A DNA stretch of 64,000 nt from Caulobacter sp. SLTY (GCF_009905535.1 NZ_JAAALA010000016.1:30906-94905); one strand, 5' to 3'. Counted from the first letter of the stretch, positions 26,529 through 36,145 are shown. Notes: generated by a model from the letters alone, not told the origin. Made by a program: numbers and translations.

Positions 26529-27152
26529 TTGGCCAAGGGGACGCGCAGCAAAGAACCACCCAGAGCCTGGCAGCGCATGCTGTCCGGCCGCCGGCTGGAC
26601 CTGCTCGATCCTTCGCCCATGGATATCGAGATCGAAGACATCGCCCACGGCCTGGCCCGCGTGGCCCGTTGGAACGGCCAGACGATCGGCGAGCACGGAT
26701 TCTCGGTGGCCCAGCACAGTCTGGTCGTCGAGGAAATCGCCCACTACATCGACCCGAGCCTGGAACCGAAATGGCGGCTGGCCGCCCTGCTCCATGACGC
26801 GTCCGAGTATGTGATCGGTGACATGATCAGCCCGTTCAAGGCGGCGCTGGGCGTGTCCTACAAGGACTTCGAGGAGCGGCTGGAGCACGCCATCCACGCT
26901 CGCTTCGGCCTGCCTGCGAAGACGCCGCTGGCCATCAAGAAGCTGTTGAAACAGGCCGACCGCGCCTGCGCCTATTTCGAAGCCACCCAGCTGGCCGGCT
27001 TCACGGTCGAGGAGAGCCTGGGCTTCTTTGGCGCGCCGCCGAACGGCTACCAGCTGACGATCCGGCCCGAGCCGCCCAGCGTCGCCCAGGCCCACTACGT
27101 CGCTCGGTTCCACGCCCTGTCGGAGGCCGCCGGCTTCGAGCGCAAGGCATGA
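26529..27152 (+). CDS. HD domain phosphohydrolase (YfbR-like)
   Basis: Metal-dependent phosphohydrolase fold, possibly a 5'-nucleotidase. I chose TTG at 26529 because AGGGGA ends 8 bases upstream; an earlier in-frame TTG at 26505 has no such site. The 207-aa protein has GEHGFSVAQHSLVVEE with His63, the HD pair LLHDASEYVIGDMISPFK (His89-Asp90) and a downstream Asp in KQADRACAYFEA, giving a complete metal set. The next gene overlaps by 4 bp. Confidence 0.85.
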   Translation: MAKGTRSKEPPRAWQRMLSGRRLDLLDPSPMDIEIEDIAHGLARVARWNGQTIGEHGFSVAQHSLVVEEIAHYIDPSLEPKWRLAALLHDASEYVIGDMISPFKAALGVSYKDFEERLEHAIHARFGLPAKTPLAIKKLLKQADRACAYFEATQLAGFTVEESLGFFGAPPNGYQLTIRPEPPSVAQAHYVARFHALSEAAGFERKA

Positions 27153-27661
27153 CCCTGATCGTCAGCCCGCTGCGCGACGCGCCGACGGTGATCAAGTGGA
27201 AGAAGCCTTCCCATGTGATCACCCTCCTCGAGGAAGGGCTGATGAGCCAGGCGCCGCGAGCGCTCTATCCCGACCACCACCTGAAGCTCAGCGTGCATGA
27301 CATCTGGGAGGCCGCCGATGGCGAGACCCTGCCCGATGAGGGCCTGGTGCGGAAGATCCTCGACTTCGCCGAGGGCTGGGTGACCCTCGATCCAATGCTG
27401 GTGCATTGCTGGGCGGGGGTCAGCCGCTCGACAGCCGCCGCCTATCTGATCGCCTGCGCCCGCAACCCCGATGCGTCGGAGGCGGCGATCGCGCAGGCTC
27501 TGCGTAAGGCATCCCCGGGCGCGACCCCGAACCCGCTGATCGTGGCGCTGGCCGACGATGTCTTGGGGCGTGGCGGACGGATGGTGGACGCGGTGCGGGC
27601 GATCGGGCGCGGAACCTATGTCTATCCGGGCGCCCCGTTCGAGATGCCGTCGCGGTTCTAG
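27149..27661 (+). CDS. Protein tyrosine phosphatase-like protein
   Basis: Cysteine-based phosphatase fold (170 aa). The P-loop is LVHCWAGVSRSTAAAYL, with the HCX5R motif intact: Cys87 and Arg93. A candidate general acid is Asp51 in LSVHDIWEA. Coupled to the HD hydrolase by an ATGA overlap. Substrate may be protein or a small phosphate ester; not predictable. Confidence 0.85.
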   Translation: MTLIVSPLRDAPTVIKWKKPSHVITLLEEGLMSQAPRALYPDHHLKLSVHDIWEAADGETLPDEGLVRKILDFAEGWVTLDPMLVHCWAGVSRSTAAAYLIACARNPDASEAAIAQALRKASPGATPNPLIVALADDVLGRGGRMVDAVRAIGRGTYVYPGAPFEMPSRF

Positions 27662-27704
27662 GGTTCGCCTTCATACCCGTCCAAAAATCCTTTATCCCCT
27701 GGCC

Positions 27705-28658
27705 ATGATCCTTTCCGTTGTCATTGGCCTGTCCGCTGTGATCGTCGCCATCCGCGACGGCGAGGCCGTTGTGCTGACGGTGCGGCCGGACCAGGCGGCG
27801 GGCCTGCCGTTCGGGCCTTTTGCGCCGGAGAAGGATCGGACATTCGAGCTGGCGTTGCGGGACTTCGTCTCCAGCCAGACCGGGTTCGAACTTGGCTACG
27901 TGGAACAGCTCTACACCTTCGGCGACCTGGGGCGGGACGCGCCGCGGGCCGAGGTCGGGGCCGGGCGGGCTCGGGTGGTCTCGGTGGGCTATCTGGCCCT
28001 AACCCCCTCGGCCAGCGGCAGCCTGGCGGCGGATACCGTCTGGGCCAGCTGGTCACGGTATTTTCCGTGGGAGGACTGGCGCAAGGGCCGCCCCGAACTG
28101 ATCGACGAAGGGATCGCACCCGCCCTGATGGCCTGGGCCGGCAAGGATGCGGGCCGCGTTGCCCGCGCGCGCCTGGCGTTCGCGCTGGACGGTGCGCCTT
28201 GGAACGAGGAGCGGGTGCTGGAGCGCTATGAGCTGCTCTACGAGGCCGGCCTGGCGCCGGAAGCGGCCCGCGACGCCGCGCGCGCCGACGGCCGCGATCC
28301 GCCGGAGCCGGCGGCCATCTCGGCCGCCTTGGGCGAGCCGATGATCAGCGACCACCGGCGGATCCTGGCGACCGGCCTTGGCCGGCTGCGCGGCAAGCTG
28401 AAGTATCGGCCGGTGGTGTTCGAACTGATGCCGGCGGAGTTCACCCTGTCGGCGCTACAGCGGACGGTGGAGGCCATCGCCGGCATCCCCCTGCACAAGC
28501 AAAACTTCCGCCGGGTGGTCGAGCGCACCGAACTGGTCGAGGGCCTGGGCCGGATGGACGCCGACACCGGCGGGCGGCCGGCCGAGCTCTTCCGCTATCG
28601 CCGGGAGGCGCTGCAGGCGCGACCGGCGCCGGGCTTGAGTTTGCCGGGGCGGGGTTAG
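27705..28658 (+). CDS. NUDIX-fold NAD regulator (NrtR-like, NUDIX + winged helix)
   Basis: Looks like a transcription regulator of NAD metabolism in the NrtR style. The N-terminal part (AVIVAIRDGEAVVLTVRP, LPFGPFAPEKDRTFELALRDFVSSQTGFELGYVEQLYTFGD, VVSVGYLALTP) matches the ADP-ribose-binding NUDIX domain but lacks the REUXEEXGU catalytic motif, so it probably binds without cleaving. The C-terminal part (VFELMPAEFTLSALQRTVEAIAGIPLHKQNFRRVVE ... GRPAELFRYRRE) is the winged helix. 317 aa from ATG at 27705. Confidence 0.82.
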   Translation: MILSVVIGLSAVIVAIRDGEAVVLTVRPDQAAGLPFGPFAPEKDRTFELALRDFVSSQTGFELGYVEQLYTFGDLGRDAPRAEVGAGRARVVSVGYLALTPSASGSLAADTVWASWSRYFPWEDWRKGRPELIDEGIAPALMAWAGKDAGRVARARLAFALDGAPWNEERVLERYELLYEAGLAPEAARDAARADGRDPPEPAAISAALGEPMISDHRRILATGLGRLRGKLKYRPVVFELMPAEFTLSALQRTVEAIAGIPLHKQNFRRVVERTELVEGLGRMDADTGGRPAELFRYRREALQARPAPGLSLPGRG

Positions 28659-28662
28659 CGCT

Positions 28663-29607
28663 CTATTCCGCCGCCAGCGGGGGCGCCGGTTCCTTCGCCG
28701 CCTCTTGCCGCGCCAACCACTTCGCCTTCAGTGTCTTGGATGTCTCCCGCGAGCCGTCCGGGCTCCAGCCAGGCGGGCCGAACAGGTAGCCGAGCACTTC
28801 GCGTGGCGAGCGGGCCGTCATCAGGTCCTTGCCGATGCCGATCCACTCGTGGAAGGCCACCCGCAGGATGTTGAAATCGCCCAGATTCTTCACCAGGCCG
28901 TAGCGCGGCGGCTCCTCGTCGGTCTCGGGGATGAAGGTGCCGAACAGCTTGTCCCAGATGATCAGGATGCCGGCGTAGTTGGCGTCGAGGTAGCGTGGGT
29001 TGCGGGCGTGGTGCACGCGGTGGTGGCTGGGGGTGTTGAACACCGCCTCGAACCAGCGCGGCATCTTCCCGATCGCCTCGGTATGGATCCAGTACTGGTA
29101 GACGAGGCTGATCCCCTTCTGGATGGCGATCATCGCGGGGGGAAAGCCGATCAGCGCCAGCGGAAGCCACAGCAGCCAGGTGCCGGCGATCCCGCCGGTC
29201 CAGGTCTGACGCAGGGCGGTGGCCAGGTTGTAGTGCTGGCTGGAGTGGTGGTTGACGTGGCTGGCCCACCAGAACCGTCGCTCATGGCTGAGGCGGTGGA
29301 ACCAGTAGTAGGTCAGATCCTCGAGGAAGAAAATCGCCACCCAGGCCCACCAGGCGGTCATCGGAATGTCGAAGATGCGGAACTGCCACACCCCCACGAC
29401 CGCCGCGATGACTACGGCGCCGGTCAGCAGGCCAGCGATGTTGCTGCCCAGACCCATCATCAGGGAGGTGGCGGTATCGCGCGGCTCATAGGCGGCCTTG
29501 GCCTTGCGCAGCCGGCCCAGAATGATCTCGCCGACAATGGTGATCACAAACAGGGGGATGGCCAGGGTGACCGGGTCAAAGGCCGGCTTGATGGGGTCGA
29601 GAGTCAT
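28663..29607 (-). CDS. Sterol desaturase / fatty acid hydroxylase family protein
   Basis: Membrane di-iron enzyme (314 aa). The three histidine clusters are visible: HRLSHE, HVNHHSSQHYN and HHRVHH, set among four or more membrane helices. Substrate not known; bacterial members modify hopanoids, carotenoids or membrane lipids. Start overlaps the end of the upstream 146-aa gene by 4 bp, so the two are cotranscribed. Confidence 0.9.
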   Translation of the reverse strand: MTLDPIKPAFDPVTLAIPLFVITIVGEIILGRLRKAKAAYEPRDTATSLMMGLGSNIAGLLTGAVVIAAVVGVWQFRIFDIPMTAWWAWVAIFFLEDLTYYWFHRLSHERRFWWASHVNHHSSQHYNLATALRQTWTGGIAGTWLLWLPLALIGFPPAMIAIQKGISLVYQYWIHTEAIGKMPRWFEAVFNTPSHHRVHHARNPRYLDANYAGILIIWDKLFGTFIPETDEEPPRYGLVKNLGDFNILRVAFHEWIGIGKDLMTARSPREVLGYLFGPPGWSPDGSRETSKTLKAKWLARQEAAKEPAPPLAAE

Positions 29608-30044
29608 GCGGCGAGGTCCCGCTCGTGTTCAGGCGGCCAGGGGTTCACCCCGCTGACGGCAAGGTCGAGGCGCGGGGCGCCGCTGTCGGCAGTACGGATG
29701 CGCACCCGACCGCCACGGATCTCGCTCGCAAGGGCACGGTCCCACGGCAGGTCGCGCGAGACCCAGGAATCGCCCAGCCGGCCGATCACGAGCGCCAAGT
29801 CGCCGGACCGGGCGATGGCCCCTGCCCCATCAGCGGCCAACCAGACGGCGCCTACCGGATGGTCGGGGTATTCGACGGCGAGGATTTCCCGGGCGGCGGC
29901 TTCGTCGAGAGCCGGACAGGGCCTGGGGATTCGCGCCCAGGCGGCGATGCCGACCATCGCCGCGACGGCCACGGCCGACCCCAGCAACTGAATGACGATG
30001 GCGTTCAACCTGACGCTCCATTCCCCAAGGAATGGGAATTTCAC
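29604..30044 (-). CDS. Hypothetical single-pass membrane protein
   Basis: Unknown function. One N-terminal helix (LNAIVIQLLGSAVAVAAMVGIAAWA) is followed by a periplasmic region with CPALDEAAAREILAVEYPDHPVGAVWLA. The first in-frame start is GTG at 30042-30044; a TTG at 30006-30008 has a better-placed GGAG and would start just before the helix. Translationally coupled to the sterol desaturase-like gene. Confidence 0.65.
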   Translation of the reverse strand: MKFPFLGEWSVRLNAIVIQLLGSAVAVAAMVGIAAWARIPRPCPALDEAAAREILAVEYPDHPVGAVWLAADGAGAIARSGDLALVIGRLGDSWVSRDLPWDRALASEIRGGRVRIRTADSGAPRLDLAVSGVNPWPPEHERDLAA

Positions 30045-30071
30045 CCTGCAGGCCCCGCCGTCAACGAAAAA

Positions 30072-30092
30072 GGCCCCCGCCAGGCGGGGGCC
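30072..30092 (-). terminator. Intrinsic terminator of the outer membrane protein gene
   Basis: GGCCCCCGCC (30072-30081) and GGCGGGGGCC (30083-30092) form a 10-bp stem around one unpaired base (in practice a slightly shorter stem with a tight loop). On the minus strand TTTTTCG follows. Confidence 0.88.
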
Positions 30093-30122
30093 TCTCGTCG
30101 CATCGGATGCGATCTTGGAAGC

Positions 30123-30647
30123 TTAGAACTTCCGGACGTAGCCGATACCCACCACGTCGGCATCCCCATCATCGCTGTCATGGCGGGTCACATCGACGCG
30201 GATGCCGTCCTTCTCGGTGAAGAAGTACTGACCGCCGATGCCGTAGGCGACGCCGTCCACATCACCCGAGCCCGAAAGGCCAGGGATCGAGACGTCGAAT
30301 TCCGACTTCGAGTAGCCGACGCGGGCGAAGATGTCCGCCTTCGGGGTCACCGGCAGGTAGCCGACCGCATAGACACCAGCCTGGTAGTTCAGGTCGACAT
30401 TGGCGCGGGTCCCGGCAAAGCTGGTGGAGTCGTCGGACACGCCGGCCGACAGTTCGCCTTCGACACCGAGATACTGGCCGAAGCGGGCCCCGACGCGGCC
30501 CTGCACAGCGCCTAGATCAGCGCCTTCGGCGTTGATGAAGGCGCCACCGATCGTGCCGTAGCCGCTGGGGGTCATGTCCTGCGCCATGGCGGGCGCGGCA
30601 AAGCCGATAGCGGCGACGGAAGCGGCGGCAATCATGAGAGATTTCAT
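30123..30647 (-). CDS. Outer membrane beta-barrel protein (174 aa)
   Basis: Small porin-like or OmpA-barrel-like protein. Signal peptide MKSLMIAAASVAAIGFAAPAMA, then alternating strands (GYGTIGGAFINAEG, VQGRVGARFGQYLGVEGELSAGV, ANVDLNYQAGVYAVGYLPV, ADIFARVGYSKSEF, GVAYGIGGQYFF, DGIRVDVTRHD) and a C-terminal VGIGYVRKF ending in Phe, the barrel insertion signal. About eight strands. Function not known. Confidence 0.88.
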   Translation of the reverse strand: MKSLMIAAASVAAIGFAAPAMAQDMTPSGYGTIGGAFINAEGADLGAVQGRVGARFGQYLGVEGELSAGVSDDSTSFAGTRANVDLNYQAGVYAVGYLPVTPKADIFARVGYSKSEFDVSIPGLSGSGDVDGVAYGIGGQYFFTEKDGIRVDVTRHDSDDGDADVVGIGYVRKF

Positions 30648-30900
30648 TGTTTTATGTTCCTTAGTTCGTACCGTAGTTCAGAACCCCTCCTGCCCATGGT
30701 TAGGTATGAACCAAACGCGGCCACGCAACGGCAGTTCAGGGTTTTGAATGCGGCAGGTGCGTGTCGTTGCGACCAAAGCACACACGCTGTTCTGCGAGCA
30801 CGAAACGTCATCGGGGGTGACGGCGGCGGGTTAAGTGCTATCTAGCAACCCAGCAAAAATAGACGGTCCGGGATCGGATCGCGTCGGGGTTCGAAAGATC

Positions 30901-32022
30901 GTGCATCAGGCTGTAATCGCCGCCACCGGGCTGTTCACCCCCGAACAGTCCATCTCCAACACCGAACTGGTCGAGGCCTTCAACGCCTACGTCGAGCGGT
31001 TCAACACCACCAACGCAGACGCCATCGCGGCGGGCGAGGTGGAGGCCCTGGCCCCGTCCAGCCCGGAGTTCATCGAGAAGGCCTCGGGCATCAAGGCCCG
31101 GTTCGTGATGGACAAGGCCGGCATCCTCGATCCGGAGGTGATGACCCCCCGCATTCCCGAGCGCCCCAACGAGGAGCTGTCGGTGCTGGCCGAGATGGCG
31201 GTCAAGGCGGCCAAGGAAGCCATCGCCGCTTGGGGCAAGGACGCCAGCCAGATTGACGCCGTGCTGTGCGCCGCGTCGAACATGCAGCGGGCCTATCCGG
31301 CCATGGCCATCGAGGTGCAGCAGGCGCTGGCAATCGAGGGCTTCGCCTTCGACATGAACGTGGCCTGCTCCAGCGCCACCTTCGGCATCAAGACGGCGGC
31401 CGACTTCATCGCCTCGGGCTCGGCGCGGGCGGTGCTGATGGTCAACCCGGAGATCTGTTCGGGCCACCTGAACTTCCGCGACCGAGACAGCCACTTCATC
31501 TTCGGCGACGTGGCCACCGCGGTGATCGTCGAGCGGGCCGAGGACGTCCCGGCCGGCCAGGGCTGGGAGATCCTCGGGACCCGGCTGAAGACGGTGTTCT
31601 CCAACAACATCCGCAACAACTTCGGCTTCCTGAACCGGGCCGCGCCGGAGGGTATCGGCGCCAAGGACAAGCTGTTCGTCCAGGAGGGCCGCAAGGTGTT
31701 CCGCGAGGTGGTGCCGATGGTCAGCGAGATGATCGTCGAACACGCGGGCGATATCGGCGTCGATCCCCACGGCCTCAAGCGGATGTGGCTGCACCAGGCC
31801 AACATCAACATGAACGACATGATCGGCAAACGCGTCCTAGGTCGCGACCCGACGCCGGAAGAGAACGTGATCATCCTGGATGACTACGCCAACACCAGCT
31901 CGGCCGGCTCGATCATCGCTTTCCACCTGCACAATGATGGGTTCGGCCCGGGCGACACCGGGCTGATCTGCAGCTTCGGGGCGGGCTATTCCGCCGGCAC
32001 GGTGTTCGTCAGGAAGCGCTAG
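30901..32022 (+). CDS. Beta-ketoacyl-ACP synthase III (FabH-like)
   Basis: Condensing enzyme of the FabH/KAS III fold. The catalytic triad is complete: Cys156 in VACSSATFG, His298 in WLHQANINM and Asn331 in DDYANTSSAGS. The 373-aa form starts at GTG 30901 (HQAVIAATGLFTPEQSISN); an in-frame GTG at 30835 would add 22 residues that do not look conserved. It stands alone, without fabD/acpP neighbours, and belongs to the longer FabH-like group rather than the housekeeping 320-aa FabH, so it may act in a special lipid or head-to-head condensation pathway. Confidence 0.85.
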   Translation: MHQAVIAATGLFTPEQSISNTELVEAFNAYVERFNTTNADAIAAGEVEALAPSSPEFIEKASGIKARFVMDKAGILDPEVMTPRIPERPNEELSVLAEMAVKAAKEAIAAWGKDASQIDAVLCAASNMQRAYPAMAIEVQQALAIEGFAFDMNVACSSATFGIKTAADFIASGSARAVLMVNPEICSGHLNFRDRDSHFIFGDVATAVIVERAEDVPAGQGWEILGTRLKTVFSNNIRNNFGFLNRAAPEGIGAKDKLFVQEGRKVFREVVPMVSEMIVEHAGDIGVDPHGLKRMWLHQANINMNDMIGKRVLGRDPTPEENVIILDDYANTSSAGSIIAFHLHNDGFGPGDTGLICSFGAGYSAGTVFVRKR

Positions 32023-32077
32023 ACTTCCAACTGTCACGCGGAGGCGGTATCGCGGAATCCTGACCGGGGATCCCGCC

Positions 32078-33667
32078 ATGACCGACCTCTTGCGCCACCG
32101 CTTTTCCCTGTCGCGCCGGCGGCTGTTCCAGTTCGCTGGGGCGGCCGGGGCGGCGGGCTTCGCCCTGACCCTGGACGAGCGGCCGGCCCTGGCCCAGCCG
32201 ATCTTCGCCGACTATCCCTTCCAGTTGGGCGTGGCGGCGGGCGATCCGGCCGCCGACGGCTTTGTCATCTGGACCCGACTGGCGCCCCGCCCCCTGGAGC
32301 CTGGCCAGGGCATGCCCTCCCAGGCGGTCGAGGTGGAATGGGAGGTCGGCACGGACGCCGGCTTCAAGGACGCGATCAAGGGCAAGGCCCTTGCCCGGCC
32401 GGAACTGGGCCACTCAGTCCACGTCGAGGTCGCCGGCCTGCTGCCCGGCCGGCCCTACTTCTACCGCTTCAAATGTGGCCGCGAGACCAGCACCATAGGC
32501 CGGGCCAAGACTCTTCCCGCGGCCGGCGCCCCGGTGGCCAAGGCGCGGTTCGGCGTGGCCGGCTGCCAGCACTATGAACAGGGCACCTACATCGCCCACC
32601 GCAAGCTGGCCGGCGAGGACCTCGACTTCGTCTTCTTCTATGGCGACTACATCTATGAGTACCGCGAGCAGCGGCTGCGCAACGCCGCCGGCGGCCCCTT
32701 CGAGAACCCGCGCCGGCATATCGGCGGCGAGATCTACGGCCTCGACGACTACCGCCGCCGCTACGCCCAGTACCGGATGGACGCGGATCTGCAGGCCAGC
32801 CACGCCGCCGCCGCCTGGTTCGTTGTCTGGGACGACCACGAGGTCGACAACAACTGGACGGGCGATCTGGACGCCGACGGCACGCCGCCGGCCATTTTCA
32901 ACCTGCGCCGCCAGGCGGCGGCCCAAGCCTTCTACGAGTTCATGCCGCTGCGGCTGGCTTCGCTGCCGGTCGGGCCCTCGATCCAGCTCTACCGCCGCGC
33001 CGCCTTCGGCGACCTGATGGGCCTGCAGTTCCTCGACACCCGCCAGTACCGCAGCGACCAGCCCTGCGGCGACAAATGGGGCGTCTGCAACGAACTGGAC
33101 CGCGACAACGCCGAGGTGCTGGGCCTGCGTCAGGAGAAGTGGTTGTATGAGGGCCTGTCAGCCTCCAAGGCCAAGTGGAACGTCCTGGCCCAGCAGGTGA
33201 TGGTCATGGACCTGGACCGCGACGCCGGACCCGACTACTCGGCCAATCCCGACACCTGGGGCGGCTATCGCACCCCCCGCGCCCGCCTGCTGAAGGCGAT
33301 CCGTGACCGGCGGGTGGCAAACCCCATCATCCTGACCGGCGACGAACATCAGAACTACGCCGGCGAGGTGTTCTTCGACAGCCGCAACCCGGAGGGCGCC
33401 CCGGTGGCCGCTGAGTTTGTCACCACCTCGATCAGCTCCAGCGGCGACGGGATCGATCAGCGGCCGGACATGGTCAAGGTGCAGGCGGCCAACCCGGCCC
33501 TGAAGTTCAACAACAGCCAACGCGGCTATGCCATCTGCGAGGTGACGCCGGAGCGGTGGACGACCGAGTTCAAGGTCATGGACCGGGTCAGCGATCGAGC
33601 CGGAACGCTCAGCACACGGGCGAAGGTGAGCGTCGAAGCAGGCTCTTCGAAGGTGGAGGTGGGCTGA
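32078..33667 (+). CDS. phoD: PhoD-type alkaline phosphatase / phosphodiesterase
   Basis: Exported calcium/iron-dependent phosphoesterase. The 529-aa protein has a Tat signal (SRRRLFQFAGAAGAAGFAL), the N-terminal PhoD domain (YPFQLGVAAGDPAADGFVIWTRLAP), then the metal core: RFGVAGCQHYEQG, FVFFYGDYIYEY, WDDHEVDNNW and ILTGDEHQNYAGE. Usually involved in scavenging phosphate from esters. No Pho box was identified upstream. Confidence 0.92.
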   Translation: MTDLLRHRFSLSRRRLFQFAGAAGAAGFALTLDERPALAQPIFADYPFQLGVAAGDPAADGFVIWTRLAPRPLEPGQGMPSQAVEVEWEVGTDAGFKDAIKGKALARPELGHSVHVEVAGLLPGRPYFYRFKCGRETSTIGRAKTLPAAGAPVAKARFGVAGCQHYEQGTYIAHRKLAGEDLDFVFFYGDYIYEYREQRLRNAAGGPFENPRRHIGGEIYGLDDYRRRYAQYRMDADLQASHAAAAWFVVWDDHEVDNNWTGDLDADGTPPAIFNLRRQAAAQAFYEFMPLRLASLPVGPSIQLYRRAAFGDLMGLQFLDTRQYRSDQPCGDKWGVCNELDRDNAEVLGLRQEKWLYEGLSASKAKWNVLAQQVMVMDLDRDAGPDYSANPDTWGGYRTPRARLLKAIRDRRVANPIILTGDEHQNYAGEVFFDSRNPEGAPVAAEFVTTSISSSGDGIDQRPDMVKVQAANPALKFNNSQRGYAICEVTPERWTTEFKVMDRVSDRAGTLSTRAKVSVEAGSSKVEVG

Positions 33668-33744
33668 GGCCCCCTCCCCCCCTTGCCAACCCCGGCGACG
33701 CGGCGCCTCATGCGCGCCCACAACCGTCAGGGGACTAAAGCGGC

Positions 33745-34821
33745 ATGGACATCGGCGTCTTCATCCCGATCGCCAACAATGGCTGGATCATGTCGGCGAC
33801 CTCGCCGCAGTACATGCCGACCTTCGAGCTGAACAAGCAGATCACCCTGAAGGCCGAGGCATACGGGCTCGATTTCGCCCTCTCGATGATCAAGCTGCAC
33901 GGCTTCGGCGGCCAGACGGAATTCTGGGACTACGCCCTGGAAAGCTTCACCCTGATGGCGGGTCTGGCGGCGGTGACCAGCAAGATCCGCCTTTATGCCT
34001 CGGTGCCGGTGCTGGCGATTCCGGCCCCGATCGCCGCGCGGATGGCGGTGACCATCGACAGCATCTCGAACGGCCGGTTCGGGATCAACATCGTCTCCGG
34101 CTGGCAGAAGGCGGAGTACGACCAGATGGATATCTGGCCGGGCGAGCGCCACTTCCTCAATCGCTACGACTTCTGCGCCGAGTACGTGACGGTGATGAAG
34201 GAGCTCTGGCGCGACGGGGAGTCGAACTTCAAGGGTGAGTTCCTCACCATGAACGACTGCAAGCTGCTGCCCAAACCCCAGGCCGACATCAAGATCGTCT
34301 GCGCCGGCCAGAGCCAGACCGGCGTCGATTTCGCGGCCAAGCATGCGGACTACAATTTCTGCTTCGGCATGGGGCTGAACGAGCCGAAGAAGTGCGCCGA
34401 GGCTGTGGCCCGCAACGTAGCGGCGGCCAAGAAGGCCGGGTCCAACACCGGCGCCCTGCTGCTGTTCATGATCATCGCCGACGAGACCGACGAGGCGGCG
34501 ATGGCCAAGTGGGAGCACTACAAGGAGGGCGCCGACCTCGACGCCATCGCCTGGATGAACCACCAGGGCGAGGCCGATCCGCGCGCGTCACTGGACGTCA
34601 GCGCCATCTACATGAGCCGCCCGCCCTCGGCGATGAACCTGAACATCGGCACGCTGGTGGGGTCGTACGAAACCGTGGCGAAGCTGATGGACGAGATCGC
34701 CGAGGTCGAGGGCGCGGCGGGCGTGCTGCTGACCTTCGACGACTTCCTGGTCGGGCTGGACCAATTCGGCCAGCGCATCCAGCCGCTGATGAAGACCAGA
34801 GCGAATGTCCAGACTGCGTGA
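33745..34821 (+). CDS. rutA: Pyrimidine monooxygenase RutA
   Basis: Flavin-dependent enzyme that opens the uracil ring between N3 and C4 in the Rut pathway. The 358-aa luciferase-like protein starts [25 protein letters not shown], and includes [47 protein letters not shown] and [20 protein letters not shown], diagnostic for RutA. First gene of rutA-rutB-rutC. The flavin reductase RutF that it needs is not in the window. Confidence 0.95.
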   Translation: MDIGVFIPIANNGWIMSATSPQYMPTFELNKQITLKAEAYGLDFALSMIKLHGFGGQTEFWDYALESFTLMAGLAAVTSKIRLYASVPVLAIPAPIAARMAVTIDSISNGRFGINIVSGWQKAEYDQMDIWPGERHFLNRYDFCAEYVTVMKELWRDGESNFKGEFLTMNDCKLLPKPQADIKIVCAGQSQTGVDFAAKHADYNFCFGMGLNEPKKCAEAVARNVAAAKKAGSNTGALLLFMIIADETDEAAMAKWEHYKEGADLDAIAWMNHQGEADPRASLDVSAIYMSRPPSAMNLNIGTLVGSYETVAKLMDEIAEVEGAAGVLLTFDDFLVGLDQFGQRIQPLMKTRANVQTA

Positions 34822-35539
34822 TCGACCGCAGTCGATGGCGGAGGCGCGGCCGGGCAAGCTGATGCTGCCGGCCCGGCCCGAGGCGGTGCCGATGAGCCCC
34901 GAGGATACGGCGCTGATCGTCGTGGATATGCAGAACGCCTATGCCTCGCCCGGCGGCTATCTCGATAAGGCCGGTTTCGACATCGGCGGGGCGGCGGCGG
35001 TGATCGAGCAGATCGCCCTGGCGACGCAGGCGGCCCGGGCCGCTGGGGTGCAAGTGGTCTATTTCCAGAACGGCTGGGACGCCTCCTACGTGGAGGCCGG
35101 CGGCGAAGGATCGCCCAACTGGTGGAAGTCCAACGCCCTCAAGACCATGCGCGAGCAACCGGAGCTGGAGGGCCAGCTGCTGGCCAAGGGCGGCTGGGAC
35201 TACGCCCTGGTCGAAGCCTTGACGCCCCAGCACGGCGACATCGTCATCCAGAAGCCGCGCTACAGCGCCTTCTTCAACACCGGCCTGGACTCGGCGCTGC
35301 GGGCGCGGGGCATCCGCAACCTGGTGTTCGTCGGGATCGCCACCAACGTCTGTGTCGAATCGACCCTGCGCGACGCCTTCCACCTGGAATACTTCAGCGT
35401 GATGCTGGAGGACGCGGTGCACCAGGCCGGCCCGGCCTTTCTGCAGGAGGCCACCGTCTACAACGTCGAAAAGTTCTTCGGCTGGGTGAGCAACACAGCC
35501 GACTTCTGCGGGGCTATTTCGCAGGCACCGCCAAGCTGA
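34805..35539 (+). CDS. rutB: Ureidoacrylate amidohydrolase RutB
   Basis: Hydrolyses the RutA product (ureidoacrylate or its peracid) to aminoacrylate and carbamate. Isochorismatase-like fold with the triad in [17 protein letters not shown] (Asp), [12 protein letters not shown] (Lys) and [16 protein letters not shown] (Cys). 244 aa from ATG 34805, which overlaps rutA by 17 bp; an ATG at 34835 would give 234 aa, closer to the E. coli length, so the start is uncertain. Confidence 0.93.
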   Translation: MSRLRDRPQSMAEARPGKLMLPARPEAVPMSPEDTALIVVDMQNAYASPGGYLDKAGFDIGGAAAVIEQIALATQAARAAGVQVVYFQNGWDASYVEAGGEGSPNWWKSNALKTMREQPELEGQLLAKGGWDYALVEALTPQHGDIVIQKPRYSAFFNTGLDSALRARGIRNLVFVGIATNVCVESTLRDAFHLEYFSVMLEDAVHQAGPAFLQEATVYNVEKFFGWVSNTADFCGAISQAPPS

Positions 35540-35575
35540 GCTCCAGGGCATCATATGACCCTGCCCTCTTCCTCC

Positions 35576-35710
35576 GTCATCCCGGCCGCAGGGCGAAGCC
35601 CGGAGAGCCGGGACCCAGGTGTGCGTGATCGCGCTATCCAAGGCGGCTTGCCGGCCAGTGGGCTGCAACCCCTGGGTCCCGGATAAGCGCTGCGCGCTTT
35701 CCGGGATGAC
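35576..35710. repeat. 135-bp palindromic repeat, copy A (between rutB and rutC)
   Basis: Ends are GTCATCCCGG (35576-35585) and CCGGGATGAC (35701-35710). Inside these lies a second inverted pair, CCGGGACCCAGG and CCTGGGTCCCGG. Each arm also folds its own small hairpin (GGGC-GAA-GCCC on the left, AAGCGC-TG-CGCGCTT on the right). Copy B at 60830-60964 has the same length and outer/inner ends but is inverted and carries compensating changes in the arm hairpins. Looks like a REP/BIME-type dispersed element. It separates rutC from rutAB. Confidence 0.88.
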
Positions 35711-35755
35711 GGACTATTTTTGCAATACAAAGCTGCCCAGATCGAAAGGAAACCC

Positions 35756-36145
35756 ATGCCCAAGACCGTCATAACCCCGCCCGGGACTGTCACCCCCATC
35801 GCCCCCTTCTCGCCAGGAACCCTGGCGGATGGCGTGGTCTATGTCTCCGGCACCCTGGCCTTCGACAAGGACAACAATGTCGCCCACGTCGGCGACGCCG
35901 AGGGCCAGACGCGGCAGGTTCTCGAAACCATCAAGTCGGTGATCGAGACCGCCGGCGGGACCATGGACGACGTGACCATGAACCACATCTTCCTGAAGGA
36001 CTGGGCCGACTACGCGGCGATGAACAAGGTCTATGCGGAGTATTTCCCAGGCGACAAGCCGGCCCGGTTCTGCATCGTCTGTGGCTTGGTGCGGCCCGAC
36101 TTCCTGGTCGAGATCGCCAGCATCGCCCACATCGGCGAACGCTGA
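35756..36145 (+). CDS. rutC: RutC, RidA/YjgF-family aminoacrylate deaminase
   Basis: Third step of the Rut pipeline; deaminates or reduces aminoacrylate products. The 129-aa protein matches the RidA fold with [48 protein letters not shown] and ends [15 protein letters not shown], with the conserved Arg in [17 protein letters not shown] at 35756 follows AAAGGAA. Separated from rutB by the 135-bp repeat; a strong terminator follows, so the operon ends here without rutD-G. Confidence 0.92.
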   Translation: MPKTVITPPGTVTPIAPFSPGTLADGVVYVSGTLAFDKDNNVAHVGDAEGQTRQVLETIKSVIETAGGTMDDVTMNHIFLKDWADYAAMNKVYAEYFPGDKPARFCIVCGLVRPDFLVEIASIAHIGER

